Assembly: GCF_030209745.1 (NCBI RefSeq)
Contig: NZ_JARVRJ010000008.1
Span: 1 to 64,000, forward strand
Origin: Arthrobacter sp. fls2-241-R2A-200
Lineage (GTDB): Bacteria; Actinomycetota; Actinomycetes; Actinomycetales; Micrococcaceae
Direction of reading: 5' to 3'
Length of the DNA: 64,000 nucleotides
This document shows, piece after piece, positions 29,085 through 37,535 of the stretch (position 1 is its first letter; every line of letters starts with the position of its first letter). The translations under genes and the position numbers were made by a program. The notes under the pieces are model-generated. The model did no database searches and had not been told where the DNA came from. It worked only from the letters and a program-made list of their open reading frames with translations.

Positions 29085-30304
29085 TTGGCTGCCTCGGCTG
29101 CGGGGTACTCGTCGTGGTCGAGTCCGATCCTGGTACCAACCTCGGCGATGACCGGCTTGGCACCACGGAAGTTCTCGCAACAGTTGGGACGGCACACGTC
29201 GTACCACGGCCCGAGATCGGTGACGTGGGGGCGTTCGGCAATATTGTTCTCCGCCGTGCGTTCGCAGATGAGGTCCACCAAGCCGGAGACGAAGGCGGCA
29301 TGGGTACCGGGGGTTGGAACGCGGGTTGCTTCGATGTTGAGGTTCTTGCACGTTTCCAGTGCCTCGGTGTCGAGGTCCCAGGCCACTTCCATGTGGTCGC
29401 TGACGAACCCGAGGGGCACGATGACGACGCCGCGCACACCCTGGGGAGCGATCTCCTCAAGGTGGTCATTGATGTCGGGCTCCAGCCAGGGAATGTGCGG
29501 CGCACCGGAACGCGACTGGTACACGAGGTCCCAAGCGACGTTCGGGGCAACAACGTCCATGATGGCCTTGGCGTTGGCCAGGTGCTGGGCGGCGTAGGCG
29601 GACCCTTCGGCGAACTCGCGGGGCTCGTCGTCGGACTTTCCCGCAGCTTCAGCGTCCCGGGTGGGGATGGAGTGCGTGGCGAACAGAACGCGGATCTTCG
29701 AGTCGGGGTCGGCTTCGCCGGCAGCAGCAAGCTTGCCGCGGACCTCTGCCAGACCTGCCGTGGTGCCTTCGATAAACGGCTGAACCACGCCCGGGTGGTC
29801 AAAGTACTGCCGGATCTTGTCCACCTGGAGCTTCCCGTCCAGGCCGGTTTCCGTCAGTGCCAGCCCGATGTCTTCCCGATACTGGCGGCAGCTGGAGTAG
29901 CAGGAGTAGATGCTGGTGGTGAGCATCAGGATGCGGCGGTGGCCGGCGTCGTAGGCGTCCTGCAGGACCGGGGCGATGTAGGGCTCCCAGTTCCGGTTGC
30001 CCCACAGTACCGGCAGCTCGATGCGGCGCTTGGACAGTTCTGCCTCGATCGCAGCCTTCAGCTCACGATTCTGCTGGTTGATGGGGCTGATTCCACCAAA
30101 AGCGCGGTAATGGTGGGAGACCTCTTCCAAGCGCTCATCGGGGATGCCGCGGCCACGGGTGACGTTGCGCAGGAACGGGATCACGTCTTCCTGGCCTTCG
30201 GGGCCACCGAAAGAGGCGAGCAACACGGCGTCGTACTGCTTGGGTTCTTGTCGGCCGCGCTCGGTTACCTGGTTCGGCTCAGTGGAAATGGTGAGCTCAC
30301 TCAT
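29081..30304 (-). CDS. hemH: Coproporphyrin III ferrochelatase (HemH/CpfC)
   Basis: Inserts Fe(II) into coproporphyrin III, the substrate in actinobacteria and firmicutes with the coproporphyrin-dependent route. Family marks: LASFGGPEGQEDVIPFLRNVTRGRGIP at the start (split motif GGP...PFLRN), the catalytic-His strand VLFATHSIPT, and FVSDHMEVAWDLD. The C-terminal cluster DVCRPNCC plus an internal Cys (YSCYSSC) fits the [2Fe-2S] site known in actinobacterial ferrochelatases. The last ~25 residues form a tail. 407 residues; ATG overlaps the chdC stop (ATGA), and its own stop overlaps hemC. Confidence 0.93.
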   Translation of the reverse strand: MSELTISTEPNQVTERGRQEPKQYDAVLLASFGGPEGQEDVIPFLRNVTRGRGIPDERLEEVSHHYRAFGGISPINQQNRELKAAIEAELSKRRIELPVLWGNRNWEPYIAPVLQDAYDAGHRRILMLTTSIYSCYSSCRQYREDIGLALTETGLDGKLQVDKIRQYFDHPGVVQPFIEGTTAGLAEVRGKLAAAGEADPDSKIRVLFATHSIPTRDAEAAGKSDDEPREFAEGSAYAAQHLANAKAIMDVVAPNVAWDLVYQSRSGAPHIPWLEPDINDHLEEIAPQGVRGVVIVPLGFVSDHMEVAWDLDTEALETCKNLNIEATRVPTPGTHAAFVSGLVDLICERTAENNIAERPHVTDLGPWYDVCRPNCCENFRGAKPVIAEVGTRIGLDHDEYPAAEAAK

Positions 30305-31002
30305 GCCAGGACCTCGGCAATCTCGGCGGCCGTCACGCGGCGGCCGGTGTAGAACGGAATTTCTTCCCGGACGTGGTTGCGGGCATCAGTGGCGCGAAGG
30401 TGGCGCATCAGGTCAACGAGGTCGACCAGTTCCGGTGCCTCGAGGCCGAGGATCCACTCCCAGTCCCCCAAAGCGAAGGAGGAGACCGTGTTGGAGATGA
30501 CTTGGGGGAAGTCACGGCCGAGCATGCCGTGGTCACGGAGCATCTTGCCGCGTTCTTCTGCCGGAAGGATGTACCACTCGTAAGAGCGGACGAAGGGGTA
30601 GACGCAGAGCCAAGTGCTGGGCTCAACGCCGCGCGCGTATGCCGGCACGTGGTTCTTGGCGAATTCGGCTTCACGGTGCACGCCCATGGCGGACCAGACG
30701 ATCTCGGTGCCCGCGAACAGCTTGCTGCGGCGGATGGAACGGACGGCGGCCTGCAGGTCTTCCGGCTTCGCGCCGTGGAGCCACACCATGATGTCCGCAT
30801 CCGAGCGCATTGCCGACACGTCATAGCTGCCTCGCAGCACCACTCCGCCCTCTGCGAGCGATCCTGTGAGGGCCTCGAATTCCTGGGCAGCCTCGCCGCT
30901 GCGCAGGACGTCGGACGAGCGCTTGAAGACCGTCCAAAGCGTGAAGAACTGCTCTTCGGGCCCGGCAGTTTTAGTGACAGATTCGGCAGAAGTGTGGCTC
31001 AT
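30301..31002 (-). CDS. hemQ: Coproheme decarboxylase (ChdC/HemQ)
   Basis: Chlorite-dismutase-family enzyme decarboxylating coproheme to heme b, last step of the coproporphyrin-dependent pathway. Y135 in VYPFVRSYEWYIL matches the catalytic Tyr, and H158 in RGKMLRDHGMLGRDF is the likely proximal heme ligand. The FALGDWEWILGLEA segment is typical. The distal Arg of true chlorite dismutases is not apparent, so a coproheme decarboxylase is favoured. 233 residues. Preceded by a 78-bp gap holding a probable promoter with an inverted repeat, so it may start its own transcript. Confidence 0.93.
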   Translation of the reverse strand: MSHTSAESVTKTAGPEEQFFTLWTVFKRSSDVLRSGEAAQEFEALTGSLAEGGVVLRGSYDVSAMRSDADIMVWLHGAKPEDLQAAVRSIRRSKLFAGTEIVWSAMGVHREAEFAKNHVPAYARGVEPSTWLCVYPFVRSYEWYILPAEERGKMLRDHGMLGRDFPQVISNTVSSFALGDWEWILGLEAPELVDLVDLMRHLRATDARNHVREEIPFYTGRRVTAAEIAEVLA

Positions 31003-31046
31003 GGTTCAAGTTTGCCCCGCGCTGGCCGCTAAGTCGAAACGAACTA

Positions 31047-31074
31047 GTTCTACAAGACGTAGAAGTGATGTAAA
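31047..31074 (-). promoter_or_regulatory. Probable internal promoter and operator before chdC
   Basis: On the minus strand TTTACA (31074..31069) is 16 nt from TAGAAC (31052..31047). An inverted repeat TTCTAC-N5-GTAGAA (31048-31053 and 31059-31064) covers the -10 and the spacer, the usual place for a repressor site. It lies between the cgoX stop and the chdC start. The regulator is unknown. Confidence 0.5.
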
Positions 31075-31080
31075 TCATAC

Positions 31081-32574
31081 TCAGCGGGAAGGCGTCAGGC
31101 GGTCGACGGCAAGCTGGGCGCGTGTATCTGCCACCACTGCGGCCAAGCCATTTCCAGCCAGCCACCCGCCAACAAGCGTCAGGCCTCCCACCTCCGCGCA
31201 CACTTTGCGCACCTCAGCAACACGCTGTTTGTGACCGACTGCCGCAAAGGGCAACGCCCCCGCCCAACGGACCACATCCCAACCCACAATGTCCGTCCGG
31301 GACACGGGAACGGTCAACAGCGCGGAAGCATCCGCCAAGGCGGCCTGGAGCAGCGATTCGTCATCCAGGACGATATCGGCCGATCCTCCCGCCTCCTCGC
31401 GGCGCCCGTAGGACAGGCGGAGGACGTGCGTGCCGGGACCAGCCTCATCGGCAAGCCAATCCCACTTTGCCGTAGCGTGGGTCAGCGCTTTAGCCATGAT
31501 GCCCGGCGTTTCCGGCGCCACGAGCACTCCCGTGCCACGCGGACGGCTATCCAACTCCGGCAGGTCGACTACCAGCGTCACGAGGCTTACCAGCGGCCCC
31601 GGCGCCGGGCGGAGAACGGACAAGGCGGGCAGGGACTCCTGCAACAGGCCGACGGCGGCCGGGCCGTCGAGCGCAACTACCAGCCTGCCGGCGTCGAACG
31701 TTTCGGTACCCGCGGTGACCCTCCAGCCGTCCTGCGTCTTCAGCACTCCGGTAGCACGCGTGGAAAGCAGCAGTTCGACCCCGCGCCGGCGGAGGTCGGC
31801 GACCAACGCTGTCACCAAAGTGTTCATGCCGCCCTTCAAACCGGCGACGGCGGAGCCCGCCTTTGCCGGCACGGAACCAGGCCCCGGCCCAGGCCCAGGC
31901 GCGGCTTTCTTGCCGGCAGCTTGACGTTGCGCAGCAACAGCGGCAGCCAAGGAACCCTGTGCCCGGAGGCCTGCCCGCAAGCCAGGGGCAACCATGTCAA
32001 CATCCAGCAGGGCCGGGTCTGCCGAATGAACGCCACCGACCACTGGTGCGACCAAACGCTCCAGTACCCTGCGGCCCATCCTGGCCCGCACCAGCGCCGC
32101 GACGCTCGTAACATCAGCGGAAGTTCCCAGGGAGGCCGGAAGCCATCGATCAAGTGAGGCCCTGAGTGCACCAATGAGCCCCAGCGAACGCCGGACTTCA
32201 GGATCCCAAGGGTTCGCCGGGATACCGAGAACGCCCGTTTTGGGGAGCTCTTGTGGCCCATCCGGAAGTTGCACCCACGCACCGCCGGGGTGCGGGGCCA
32301 CGATGGCATCCCCCAGGCCGAGCTCGCGGGCGAGGTCCGCCACCGCGGTGGATCTGGTGGCGAAGGACTCCGCTCCGCTGTCCAACTGCAGCCCGGCAAC
32401 GACGTGGCTGCCGACGCAACCACCCCAGGCGTCGGTTGCTTCAAGGACGGTGACCGAATGTCCGGCCCTGGCAAGTTCGCGCGCCGCTATCAGGCCGGAT
32501 ATTCCGCCACCCACCACCACTGCGGTGGGTCCGTGTGTGCCTTTTTTGGCGGTGACATGCTCCCCGCGCATCAT
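31081..32574 (-). CDS. hemY: Coproporphyrinogen III oxidase / protoporphyrinogen oxidase (HemY/CgoX)
   Basis: FAD flavoprotein oxidising coproporphyrinogen III to coproporphyrin III in the coproporphyrin-dependent route. The N-terminal dinucleotide-binding motif is VVVGGGISGLIAARELARAGHSV (Rossmann GGGISGL), with later GVHSADPALLD and FAAVGHKQRV..TLVGGWLAGNG landmarks. I start at the ATG at 32574, just after the hemE stop with GGAG upstream; the frame is open to 32733, but that part is inside hemE. 497 residues. An Ala/Pro/Gly-rich insertion (APGPGPGPGS) near residue 230 is a likely surface loop. Confidence 0.92.
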   Translation of the reverse strand: MMRGEHVTAKKGTHGPTAVVVGGGISGLIAARELARAGHSVTVLEATDAWGGCVGSHVVAGLQLDSGAESFATRSTAVADLARELGLGDAIVAPHPGGAWVQLPDGPQELPKTGVLGIPANPWDPEVRRSLGLIGALRASLDRWLPASLGTSADVTSVAALVRARMGRRVLERLVAPVVGGVHSADPALLDVDMVAPGLRAGLRAQGSLAAAVAAQRQAAGKKAAPGPGPGPGSVPAKAGSAVAGLKGGMNTLVTALVADLRRRGVELLLSTRATGVLKTQDGWRVTAGTETFDAGRLVVALDGPAAVGLLQESLPALSVLRPAPGPLVSLVTLVVDLPELDSRPRGTGVLVAPETPGIMAKALTHATAKWDWLADEAGPGTHVLRLSYGRREEAGGSADIVLDDESLLQAALADASALLTVPVSRTDIVGWDVVRWAGALPFAAVGHKQRVAEVRKVCAEVGGLTLVGGWLAGNGLAAVVADTRAQLAVDRLTPSR

Positions 32575-32576
32575 GG

Positions 32577-33692
32577 CTACTCCGCGGGGATCGAGTGGAT
32601 CAGCTGCACCACGCGGGTCAGAACAGCAGGATCCGTTTCCGGCGGAACTCCGTGGCCAAGGTTGAGGACGTGGCCCGGGGCGTGGGCACCAGCGGCAATG
32701 ACCTCGCGAACGTGGGCCTCCAGGACGTGCCACGGAGCGGACAGGAGGGCCGGGTCGATGTTGCCTTGCAGGGGGACGGTACCGCCCAGGCGACGGTTCG
32801 CCTCATCCAGCGGAAGGCGGTAATCGACGCCGACAACGTCAACGCCGACGTCGCGCATGGCCACCAACAATTCGGACGTGCCGGTACCGAAGTGAACCAG
32901 GGGTGCGCCGAGGCCGCGGACATGGTCCAGCGCGCGGGCCGAGGCTGGTGCAACGTACTTGACGTAATCTGCCAGTCCCAGGGATCCGGCCCATGAGTCA
33001 AAGAGCTGGCCTGCTGAGGCACCGGCTTCGAGTTGCGCCTGGAGGAAGAGTCCGGAGGCGTCGGCCGCCCAGTTGGCCAGAGCCGTCCAGGTTTCCGGAT
33101 CGGCGTGCATCATGGTCCGTGGCCCCAAGTGGTCCCGGGACGGCTTACCTTCCACCATGTAGGCGGCAAGCGTAAAAGGCGCACCGGCGAAGCCGATGAG
33201 CGGCGTGGAGCCCAATTCCGCGACCGTCAGGCGTACGGCCTCACGAATAGGCTCAAGGGCCTCCCACGTCAGCGTGGGCAAGGCCGCAACATCCGCTGCG
33301 GTGCGGACCGGCTTGTCCAAGACAGGCCCGACGCCGGGAACGATGTCCACGCCGACGCCGGCGAGCTTCAAGGGGATAACGATGTCCGAAAAGAAGATTG
33401 CGGCGTCCACATCGTGGCGGCGCACCGGCTGAAGCGTGATCTCGGACGCCAGTTCAGGGCGTAGGCAAGAGTCCAGCATGGCGACTCCCTCACGGACCTT
33501 GAGGTATTCCGGCAAGGAACGTCCGGCCTGGCGCATGAACCATACGGGACGGCGGGAGGGCTTGCCGCCACGGTAAGCCGTGATCAGCGGAGAGTCCGAG
33601 GTGCGGCCATCCATCAGCGGATGGGTTGCGCCGAGAACTCCGGCTGGAACGCTGGTGGCCGTACTCTGGGGTGCTGCCGGGCTAGAAGTCAT
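32577..33692 (-). CDS. hemE: Uroporphyrinogen decarboxylase
   Basis: Removes four acetate carboxyls from uroporphyrinogen III to give coproporphyrinogen III. Signatures: [16 protein letters not shown] and, near the C-terminus, [16 protein letters not shown]; catalytic Asp in [18 protein letters not shown] start at the ATG at 33692 (MTSSPAAPQ); 17 extra in-frame residues upstream fall in the palindromic promoter region. 371 residues, first gene of the minus-strand heme cluster, divergent from hemA, with cgoX starting 2 bp after its stop. Confidence 0.95.
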   Translation of the reverse strand: MTSSPAAPQSTATSVPAGVLGATHPLMDGRTSDSPLITAYRGGKPSRRPVWFMRQAGRSLPEYLKVREGVAMLDSCLRPELASEITLQPVRRHDVDAAIFFSDIVIPLKLAGVGVDIVPGVGPVLDKPVRTAADVAALPTLTWEALEPIREAVRLTVAELGSTPLIGFAGAPFTLAAYMVEGKPSRDHLGPRTMMHADPETWTALANWAADASGLFLQAQLEAGASAGQLFDSWAGSLGLADYVKYVAPASARALDHVRGLGAPLVHFGTGTSELLVAMRDVGVDVVGVDYRLPLDEANRRLGGTVPLQGNIDPALLSAPWHVLEAHVREVIAAGAHAPGHVLNLGHGVPPETDPAVLTRVVQLIHSIPAE

Positions 33693-33730
33693 GCCTACGA
33701 TTGTCCCCAAAATCGCCGGCAAAAGATAAC

Positions 33731-33771
33731 GACAGCCTGTCACGTCCAGGTTGAAGCCCGGACCGGGCTTC
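33731..33771. promoter_or_regulatory. Two perfect palindromes between hemE and hemA
   Basis: GACAGCCTGTC (33731-33741) and GAAGCCCGGACCGGGCTTC (33753-33771; 9-bp arms around one base) lie 26 bp apart, centre to centre, in the 180-bp divergent spacer. A minus-strand -10-like TATCTT (33728..33723) for hemE sits next to the first. The arrangement fits one or two dimeric regulators controlling both directions. An RNA hairpin is the alternative. Confidence 0.55.
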
Positions 33772-33872
33772 GGATGCGATCCCCGGCGTGGCGGGCGTCA
33801 CTGCCTCCCGTGTGGATTGCCACGGTCCCGTATTGTTCTACCAGCCTACGAAAAAGCTATGATGGGTTTGCT

Positions 33873-35195
33873 GTGGTTCTTTTCTCATTGGTGGCTACAC
33901 ACGCCGACATCGATCTCGAAACCGTCGCTCAACTGAGCAACGGTTCCTCCGAGCTTGCCTCTGCAACCCTGACGGATTCCCCTGAGGTTTCCGGAGCAGT
34001 GGTCTTGGCCACCTGCAATCGCTACGAGGTATACGGCGAAACGTCCAGCGCCGCCGACCTTGAAGCGGCCCGTTCAGCCCTCGTTTCGCAGATCAGCGAA
34101 CTCAGCGGCCTCAACGAGCAGATGGTCTCCCGCTCCTTCTCCACCCATGTGGGCCCCGACGTCACCCGGCACCTCTTTGCCGTCAGCGCCGGATTGGACT
34201 CTGCCGTGGTGGGGGAACGTGAAATCGCCGGGCAAGTCCGCCGGGCACTCATCAGCGCCCAGCAAAAAGGTACTGCGAGCTCGGGCCTCGTGCGGCTCTT
34301 CCAGGCTGCTTCCAAGACCGCCAAGGACGTGGGTGCCCAAACCGCCCTTGGTTCGCGCGGACTTTCCATCGTTTCCGTTGCCTTGGACCTCGCCACGGAC
34401 CTGGCTGAGAACGACGATTGGTCAACCAAGAAAGTCGTGGTCTTCGGGACCGGCGCCTATGCCGGCGCCACGATGTCCCTGCTGCGCGAACGGGGTTGCA
34501 CGGACATCTCCGTTTACTCGTCCTCCGGACGCGCCGAGGGATTCGTCGCCACGCGCGGCGGAACGGCGCTCGACGCCGACTCCCTTCCGGCTGCCGTTGC
34601 GGAGGCCGACGTCATGATTGGCTGCAGCGGCTCGGACAACCAAGTCGAGGCTCAAGACCTCGCCCGTGTCCGTGCCAACTCCGGCAAGCCGCTGATCGCC
34701 ATCGACCTTGCCCTCACCCACGATTTCGATCCTGCGGTTGGCGAGCTTGACGACGTCGAGCTCCTCACCCTTGAGTCCGTGCGCCTTGCCGCACCCCAGG
34801 AGCAAGCCGAATCCCTGACGCAGGCCAGTTCCATAGTGACCAAGGCCGCCCAGTCATTCGAGTCCGAGCGTGAAGCCCGTTCAGTGGACACGGCCATTGT
34901 GGCACTGCGCCGGCACACCATGAATGTCCTGGACGCAGAGATGGAAAAGGTCCGCGCCCGGCATGGCTGCACCGCTGCAGCCGAGGAGGTGGAGTTTGCG
35001 CTCCGCCGCATGGTCAAGCAACTCCTGCATATTCCCACTGTTCGCGCACGCGAGCTTGCAGCGAACGGCCAGCAGGAGGAGTACGTCGCGGCGCTTGAGG
35101 CTCTTTATGGAATTCAGGTAGAGCAGCCGCAGTCCCCCGCCCCGGCCGCGGAGTGCCCGGTGGACCACCAGGAACTCCGCTCCGAGACCGCATAA
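33873..35195 (+). CDS. hemA: Glutamyl-tRNA reductase
   Basis: NADPH-dependent reduction of glutamyl-tRNA-Glu to glutamate-1-semialdehyde, first committed step of C5 heme synthesis. The catalytic Cys is C48 in [29 protein letters not shown] and the Rossmann region [21 protein letters not shown] are present. I take the GTG at 33873 ([16 protein letters not shown]), matching the family N-terminus; longer in-frame versions use intergenic DNA. 440 residues. C-terminal dimerisation helix followed by a Pro-rich tail. Divergent from the rest of the heme genes. Confidence 0.94.
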   Translation: MVLFSLVATHADIDLETVAQLSNGSSELASATLTDSPEVSGAVVLATCNRYEVYGETSSAADLEAARSALVSQISELSGLNEQMVSRSFSTHVGPDVTRHLFAVSAGLDSAVVGEREIAGQVRRALISAQQKGTASSGLVRLFQAASKTAKDVGAQTALGSRGLSIVSVALDLATDLAENDDWSTKKVVVFGTGAYAGATMSLLRERGCTDISVYSSSGRAEGFVATRGGTALDADSLPAAVAEADVMIGCSGSDNQVEAQDLARVRANSGKPLIAIDLALTHDFDPAVGELDDVELLTLESVRLAAPQEQAESLTQASSIVTKAAQSFESEREARSVDTAIVALRRHTMNVLDAEMEKVRARHGCTAAAEEVEFALRRMVKQLLHIPTVRARELAANGQQEEYVAALEALYGIQVEQPQSPAPAAECPVDHQELRSETA

Positions 35196-35214
35196 CCGGC
35201 TAAATTACCGGTTA
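35193..35214. terminator. Hairpin joining the stop codons of hemA and the SDR gene
   Basis: TAACCGG (35193-35199) pairs with CCGGTTA (35208-35214) around an 8-nt loop CTAAATTA. The left arm starts with the TAA of hemA and the right arm ends with the TAA of the convergent gene. There is no T-run, so termination efficiency is doubtful. Confidence 0.5.
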
Positions 35215-36201
35215 GGCGAACGCGTTCACGCCGGTCATCTCTGCAGAGAGTTCCCACAGCTTCCGTGCATCGGCTTTATCGATCGCGTGGGCATCTACTC
35301 CTTGGTACCTGGCGAGGGGCGATTCAGGGTCCGTGGGATTGGCGATGTCGCAATCTTCGCAGTAGACCCCGCCATGGCCGTCCAGAGCCGGTGACGTTGC
35401 CGCCCACACGGAGGTGGCCGCTCCTTGCTCCGGTGTCTTGAAGCCCTCGCGGACGTTCCCTTCGGCATCCATCCACCCGGCGGCCACCATCTCCTCCTTG
35501 GGCAGGTGCCGTTGGAGTTCGGTCATGATGCCCCCTGGATGCACCGCGAAAGCGCGCACGCCCGAGTCCCGGCCCAACCTGTCCAACTCCACGGCGAACA
35601 AGGCGTTGGCTGTTTTTGCTTGGCCATAGGCTTTCCACTTGTCGTAGCCACCGGCAAAGTTGATGTCGTCAAAACGGATCGAGGACAGCTTGTGGCCGGT
35701 TGAGGACAGCGACACAACCCTGGCATTTCCGGAGGCAACCAGGGCCGGCCACAGCAAGTTGACCAAGGTGTAGTGCCCTAAATGGTTGGTGGCAAACTGC
35801 GCTTCCCAGCCCGGACCCAAACGCTGCTCAGGGCTGGCCATGATGGCTGCATTGTTGATCAGGATGTCCAAGGTGCTGTGCGATGCCAGGAACCGGGCCG
35901 CAAAATCCTTGACGCTTGACTGGTCTGCCAGGTCAAGGGCTTCAACCACCACAGTATCGCCCACCCCTGCCGCGGCCAGCACGGTGCGGGCATGATCGGG
36001 GCGCCGGGCGGGAACCGTGACCTCCGCTCCAGCGGAGGCCAAAGCCTTCACGGTTTCCAAGCCGAGGCCCGAGTAGCCACCTGTAACGATGGCTGTCTTC
36101 CCCGACAAATCAATGCCGGCGATAACGTCCGAAGCAGTCGAGCCATGGCCGAAGCCGGAATGGATGGGCAACTGCGGGGTGATGTTCGATTCGTTGATCA
36201 T
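35212..36201 (-). CDS. Short-chain dehydrogenase/reductase (SDR)
   Basis: Classical-type NAD(P)-dependent oxidoreductase. Cofactor motif TGGYSGLGLETV (TGxxxGxG), structural NNA in ILINNAAIMA, catalytic Ser in VVSLSSTGHK, and Tyr-Lys in YGQAK, so the active site is complete. Sequence style (extra ~25 N-terminal residues with HSGFGHGSTASDVIAG, and the C-terminal PEQGAATSVWAATSP) resembles the retinol-dehydrogenase/LPOR-like branch; substrate unknown. I start at the ATG at 36201, with GGAAG upstream. Convergent with hemA, sharing a stop-codon hairpin. No functional link to heme is shown. Confidence 0.85.
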   Translation of the reverse strand: MINESNITPQLPIHSGFGHGSTASDVIAGIDLSGKTAIVTGGYSGLGLETVKALASAGAEVTVPARRPDHARTVLAAAGVGDTVVVEALDLADQSSVKDFAARFLASHSTLDILINNAAIMASPEQRLGPGWEAQFATNHLGHYTLVNLLWPALVASGNARVVSLSSTGHKLSSIRFDDINFAGGYDKWKAYGQAKTANALFAVELDRLGRDSGVRAFAVHPGGIMTELQRHLPKEEMVAAGWMDAEGNVREGFKTPEQGAATSVWAATSPALDGHGGVYCEDCDIANPTDPESPLARYQGVDAHAIDKADARKLWELSAEMTGVNAFA

Positions 36202-36248
36202 GCGTTGAGCTTCCCAGATGGCGCAGAGGGTGGGCAACCAATAAACGA

Positions 36249-37451
36249 TCAGTAGACAGGTTTCTCCGGCTCGATGTCCCGAACCCAGGCGAGGATGCCG
36301 CCGTCGAGATGGCTGACCCGGGTATAGCCGGCCTTGCGCGCAGCCTCCAACACGGCAGCCGAGCGCGTCCCTGCCTTGCAGTGGAACACGATGTCCCTAT
36401 CCTGGGGCAGCTCCACCCACGCTTCACCGGAAAGTATTCGGCCCTGAGGAATGAGGACCGAGCCGTCGATGCTGACAATGCTGTGTTCCCCGGACTCGCG
36501 TACATCCACCAGGTCAAAGTCCCGGTCACCTGCATCACGTTCGGCGAGCATGGCCGCGAGATCCTTGGCGGAGACAGTGTGATCCTGGTCTGTCGGTGCA
36601 GGAGGCGTGATACCGCAGAAGGCCTCATAGTCGGTCAACTCCGTGACCGGTTCAGCTTCCGGGTCCTTGGACACCTTAATTTCCCGCCAGCTGCCGCCCA
36701 AGGCGTCAAAGAGCGCCACCCTGCCCAGCAGCGAACGCCCGACGCCGGTGATCAGCTTCACGGCTTCGGTCACCATCAGGGAACCGACGGCGGCGCACAG
36801 CATGCCAAAAACGCCACCTTCACCACAGGACGGCACCGAGCCGGCGGGAGGCGCCTCGGGATAAAGATCCCGGTAGCTGGGCCCGTGCTCGGCCCAAAAG
36901 ACACTCACTTGGCCGTCAAAGCGGAAGATGGATCCCCACACGTAGGGCTTGCCGAGAATGGCCGCGGCGTCGTTCACGAGGTACCGGGTGGCGAAGTTGT
37001 CTGCGCCATCGAGGATGAGATCGTACTGGGCGAACAGCTCCAGCGCGTTGGAGGAATCGAGGCGAACATTGTGGGTGACCACGTTGACCAGGGGGTTGAG
37101 CTCGGCGATTGCCTTGCGTGCGGACTCGATCTTGGGCGTCCCCACGTCCTTGACGCCATGGATGACCTGCCGTTGCAGGTTGCTGAGGTCAACGTCGTCG
37201 TCGTCCACGATTCCCAAGGTTCCCACGCCTGCGGCGGCCAGGTACAACAAAGCGGGCGAGCCCAGCCCTCCCGCGCCGATGACGAGGACCCTGGCGTTCT
37301 TAAGCCTGCGTTGGCCTACAGCGCCAATTTCCGGAATGATGAGATGGCGCGAATATCGCTCAACCTCGGCCGGCGTAAGCCCGGCGGCCGGTTCAACAAG
37401 GGGTGGCAGGACAGCGGGCGCAGCGGAGTGGGCAGCAACAATTGAGGCCAT
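36249..37451 (-). CDS. moeZ: MoeZ/MoeB-type adenylyltransferase with C-terminal rhodanese domain
   Basis: E1-like enzyme adenylating the C-terminal Gly of ubiquitin-like sulfur carriers (MoaD, CysO, ThiS), with a rhodanese domain that can supply sulfur. Seen: ERYSRHLIIPEIGAVGQRRL, nucleotide motif VLVIGAGGLGSPAL, DDDDVDLSNLQRQVIHG, the catalytic-Cys region PSCGEGGVFG, and the rhodanese loop FHCKAGTRSAAV with its Cys at about 371. Both domains look active. With thiS 2.5 kb away, it could serve thiamine as well as molybdopterin or cysteine synthesis. As remembered, it is adjacent to TetR and DUF3107 in mycobacteria too. 400 residues. Confidence 0.9.
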   Translation of the reverse strand: MASIVAAHSAAPAVLPPLVEPAAGLTPAEVERYSRHLIIPEIGAVGQRRLKNARVLVIGAGGLGSPALLYLAAAGVGTLGIVDDDDVDLSNLQRQVIHGVKDVGTPKIESARKAIAELNPLVNVVTHNVRLDSSNALELFAQYDLILDGADNFATRYLVNDAAAILGKPYVWGSIFRFDGQVSVFWAEHGPSYRDLYPEAPPAGSVPSCGEGGVFGMLCAAVGSLMVTEAVKLITGVGRSLLGRVALFDALGGSWREIKVSKDPEAEPVTELTDYEAFCGITPPAPTDQDHTVSAKDLAAMLAERDAGDRDFDLVDVRESGEHSIVSIDGSVLIPQGRILSGEAWVELPQDRDIVFHCKAGTRSAAVLEAARKAGYTRVSHLDGGILAWVRDIEPEKPVY

Positions 37452-37480
37452 ACCCCAATGTATGCCCGCCGATGCCGCCA

Positions 37481-37511
37481 GGTCATATTACCCACCGGTA
37501 GAGTGGTCATA
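37481..37511. promoter_or_regulatory. Candidate operator between moeZ and the TetR gene
   Basis: Two GGTCATA direct repeats (37481-37487 and 37505-37511) flank a small dyad TACC-CACC-GGTA in the 84-bp divergent spacer. The position fits autoregulation by the TetR protein, but the dyad is short, so this is only a candidate. Confidence 0.3.
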
Positions 37512-37535
37512 ACTGCAAGGGAAAGGCGGCTGACT

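Noticed and set aside
27480..29597. 705-codon plus-strand frame across hemD, hemC and hemH
   Set aside because: Spans three verified heme genes on the other strand and has the low-complexity composition of a shadow frame.
29114..30352. 412-codon plus-strand frame opposite hemH
   Set aside because: Gly/Val/Asp-rich antisense translation without motifs; ferrochelatase signatures are on the minus strand.
33621..33872. Longer HemA N-terminus
   Set aside because: The extra 84 residues would be translated from the divergent promoter region with its palindromes and do not resemble HemA.
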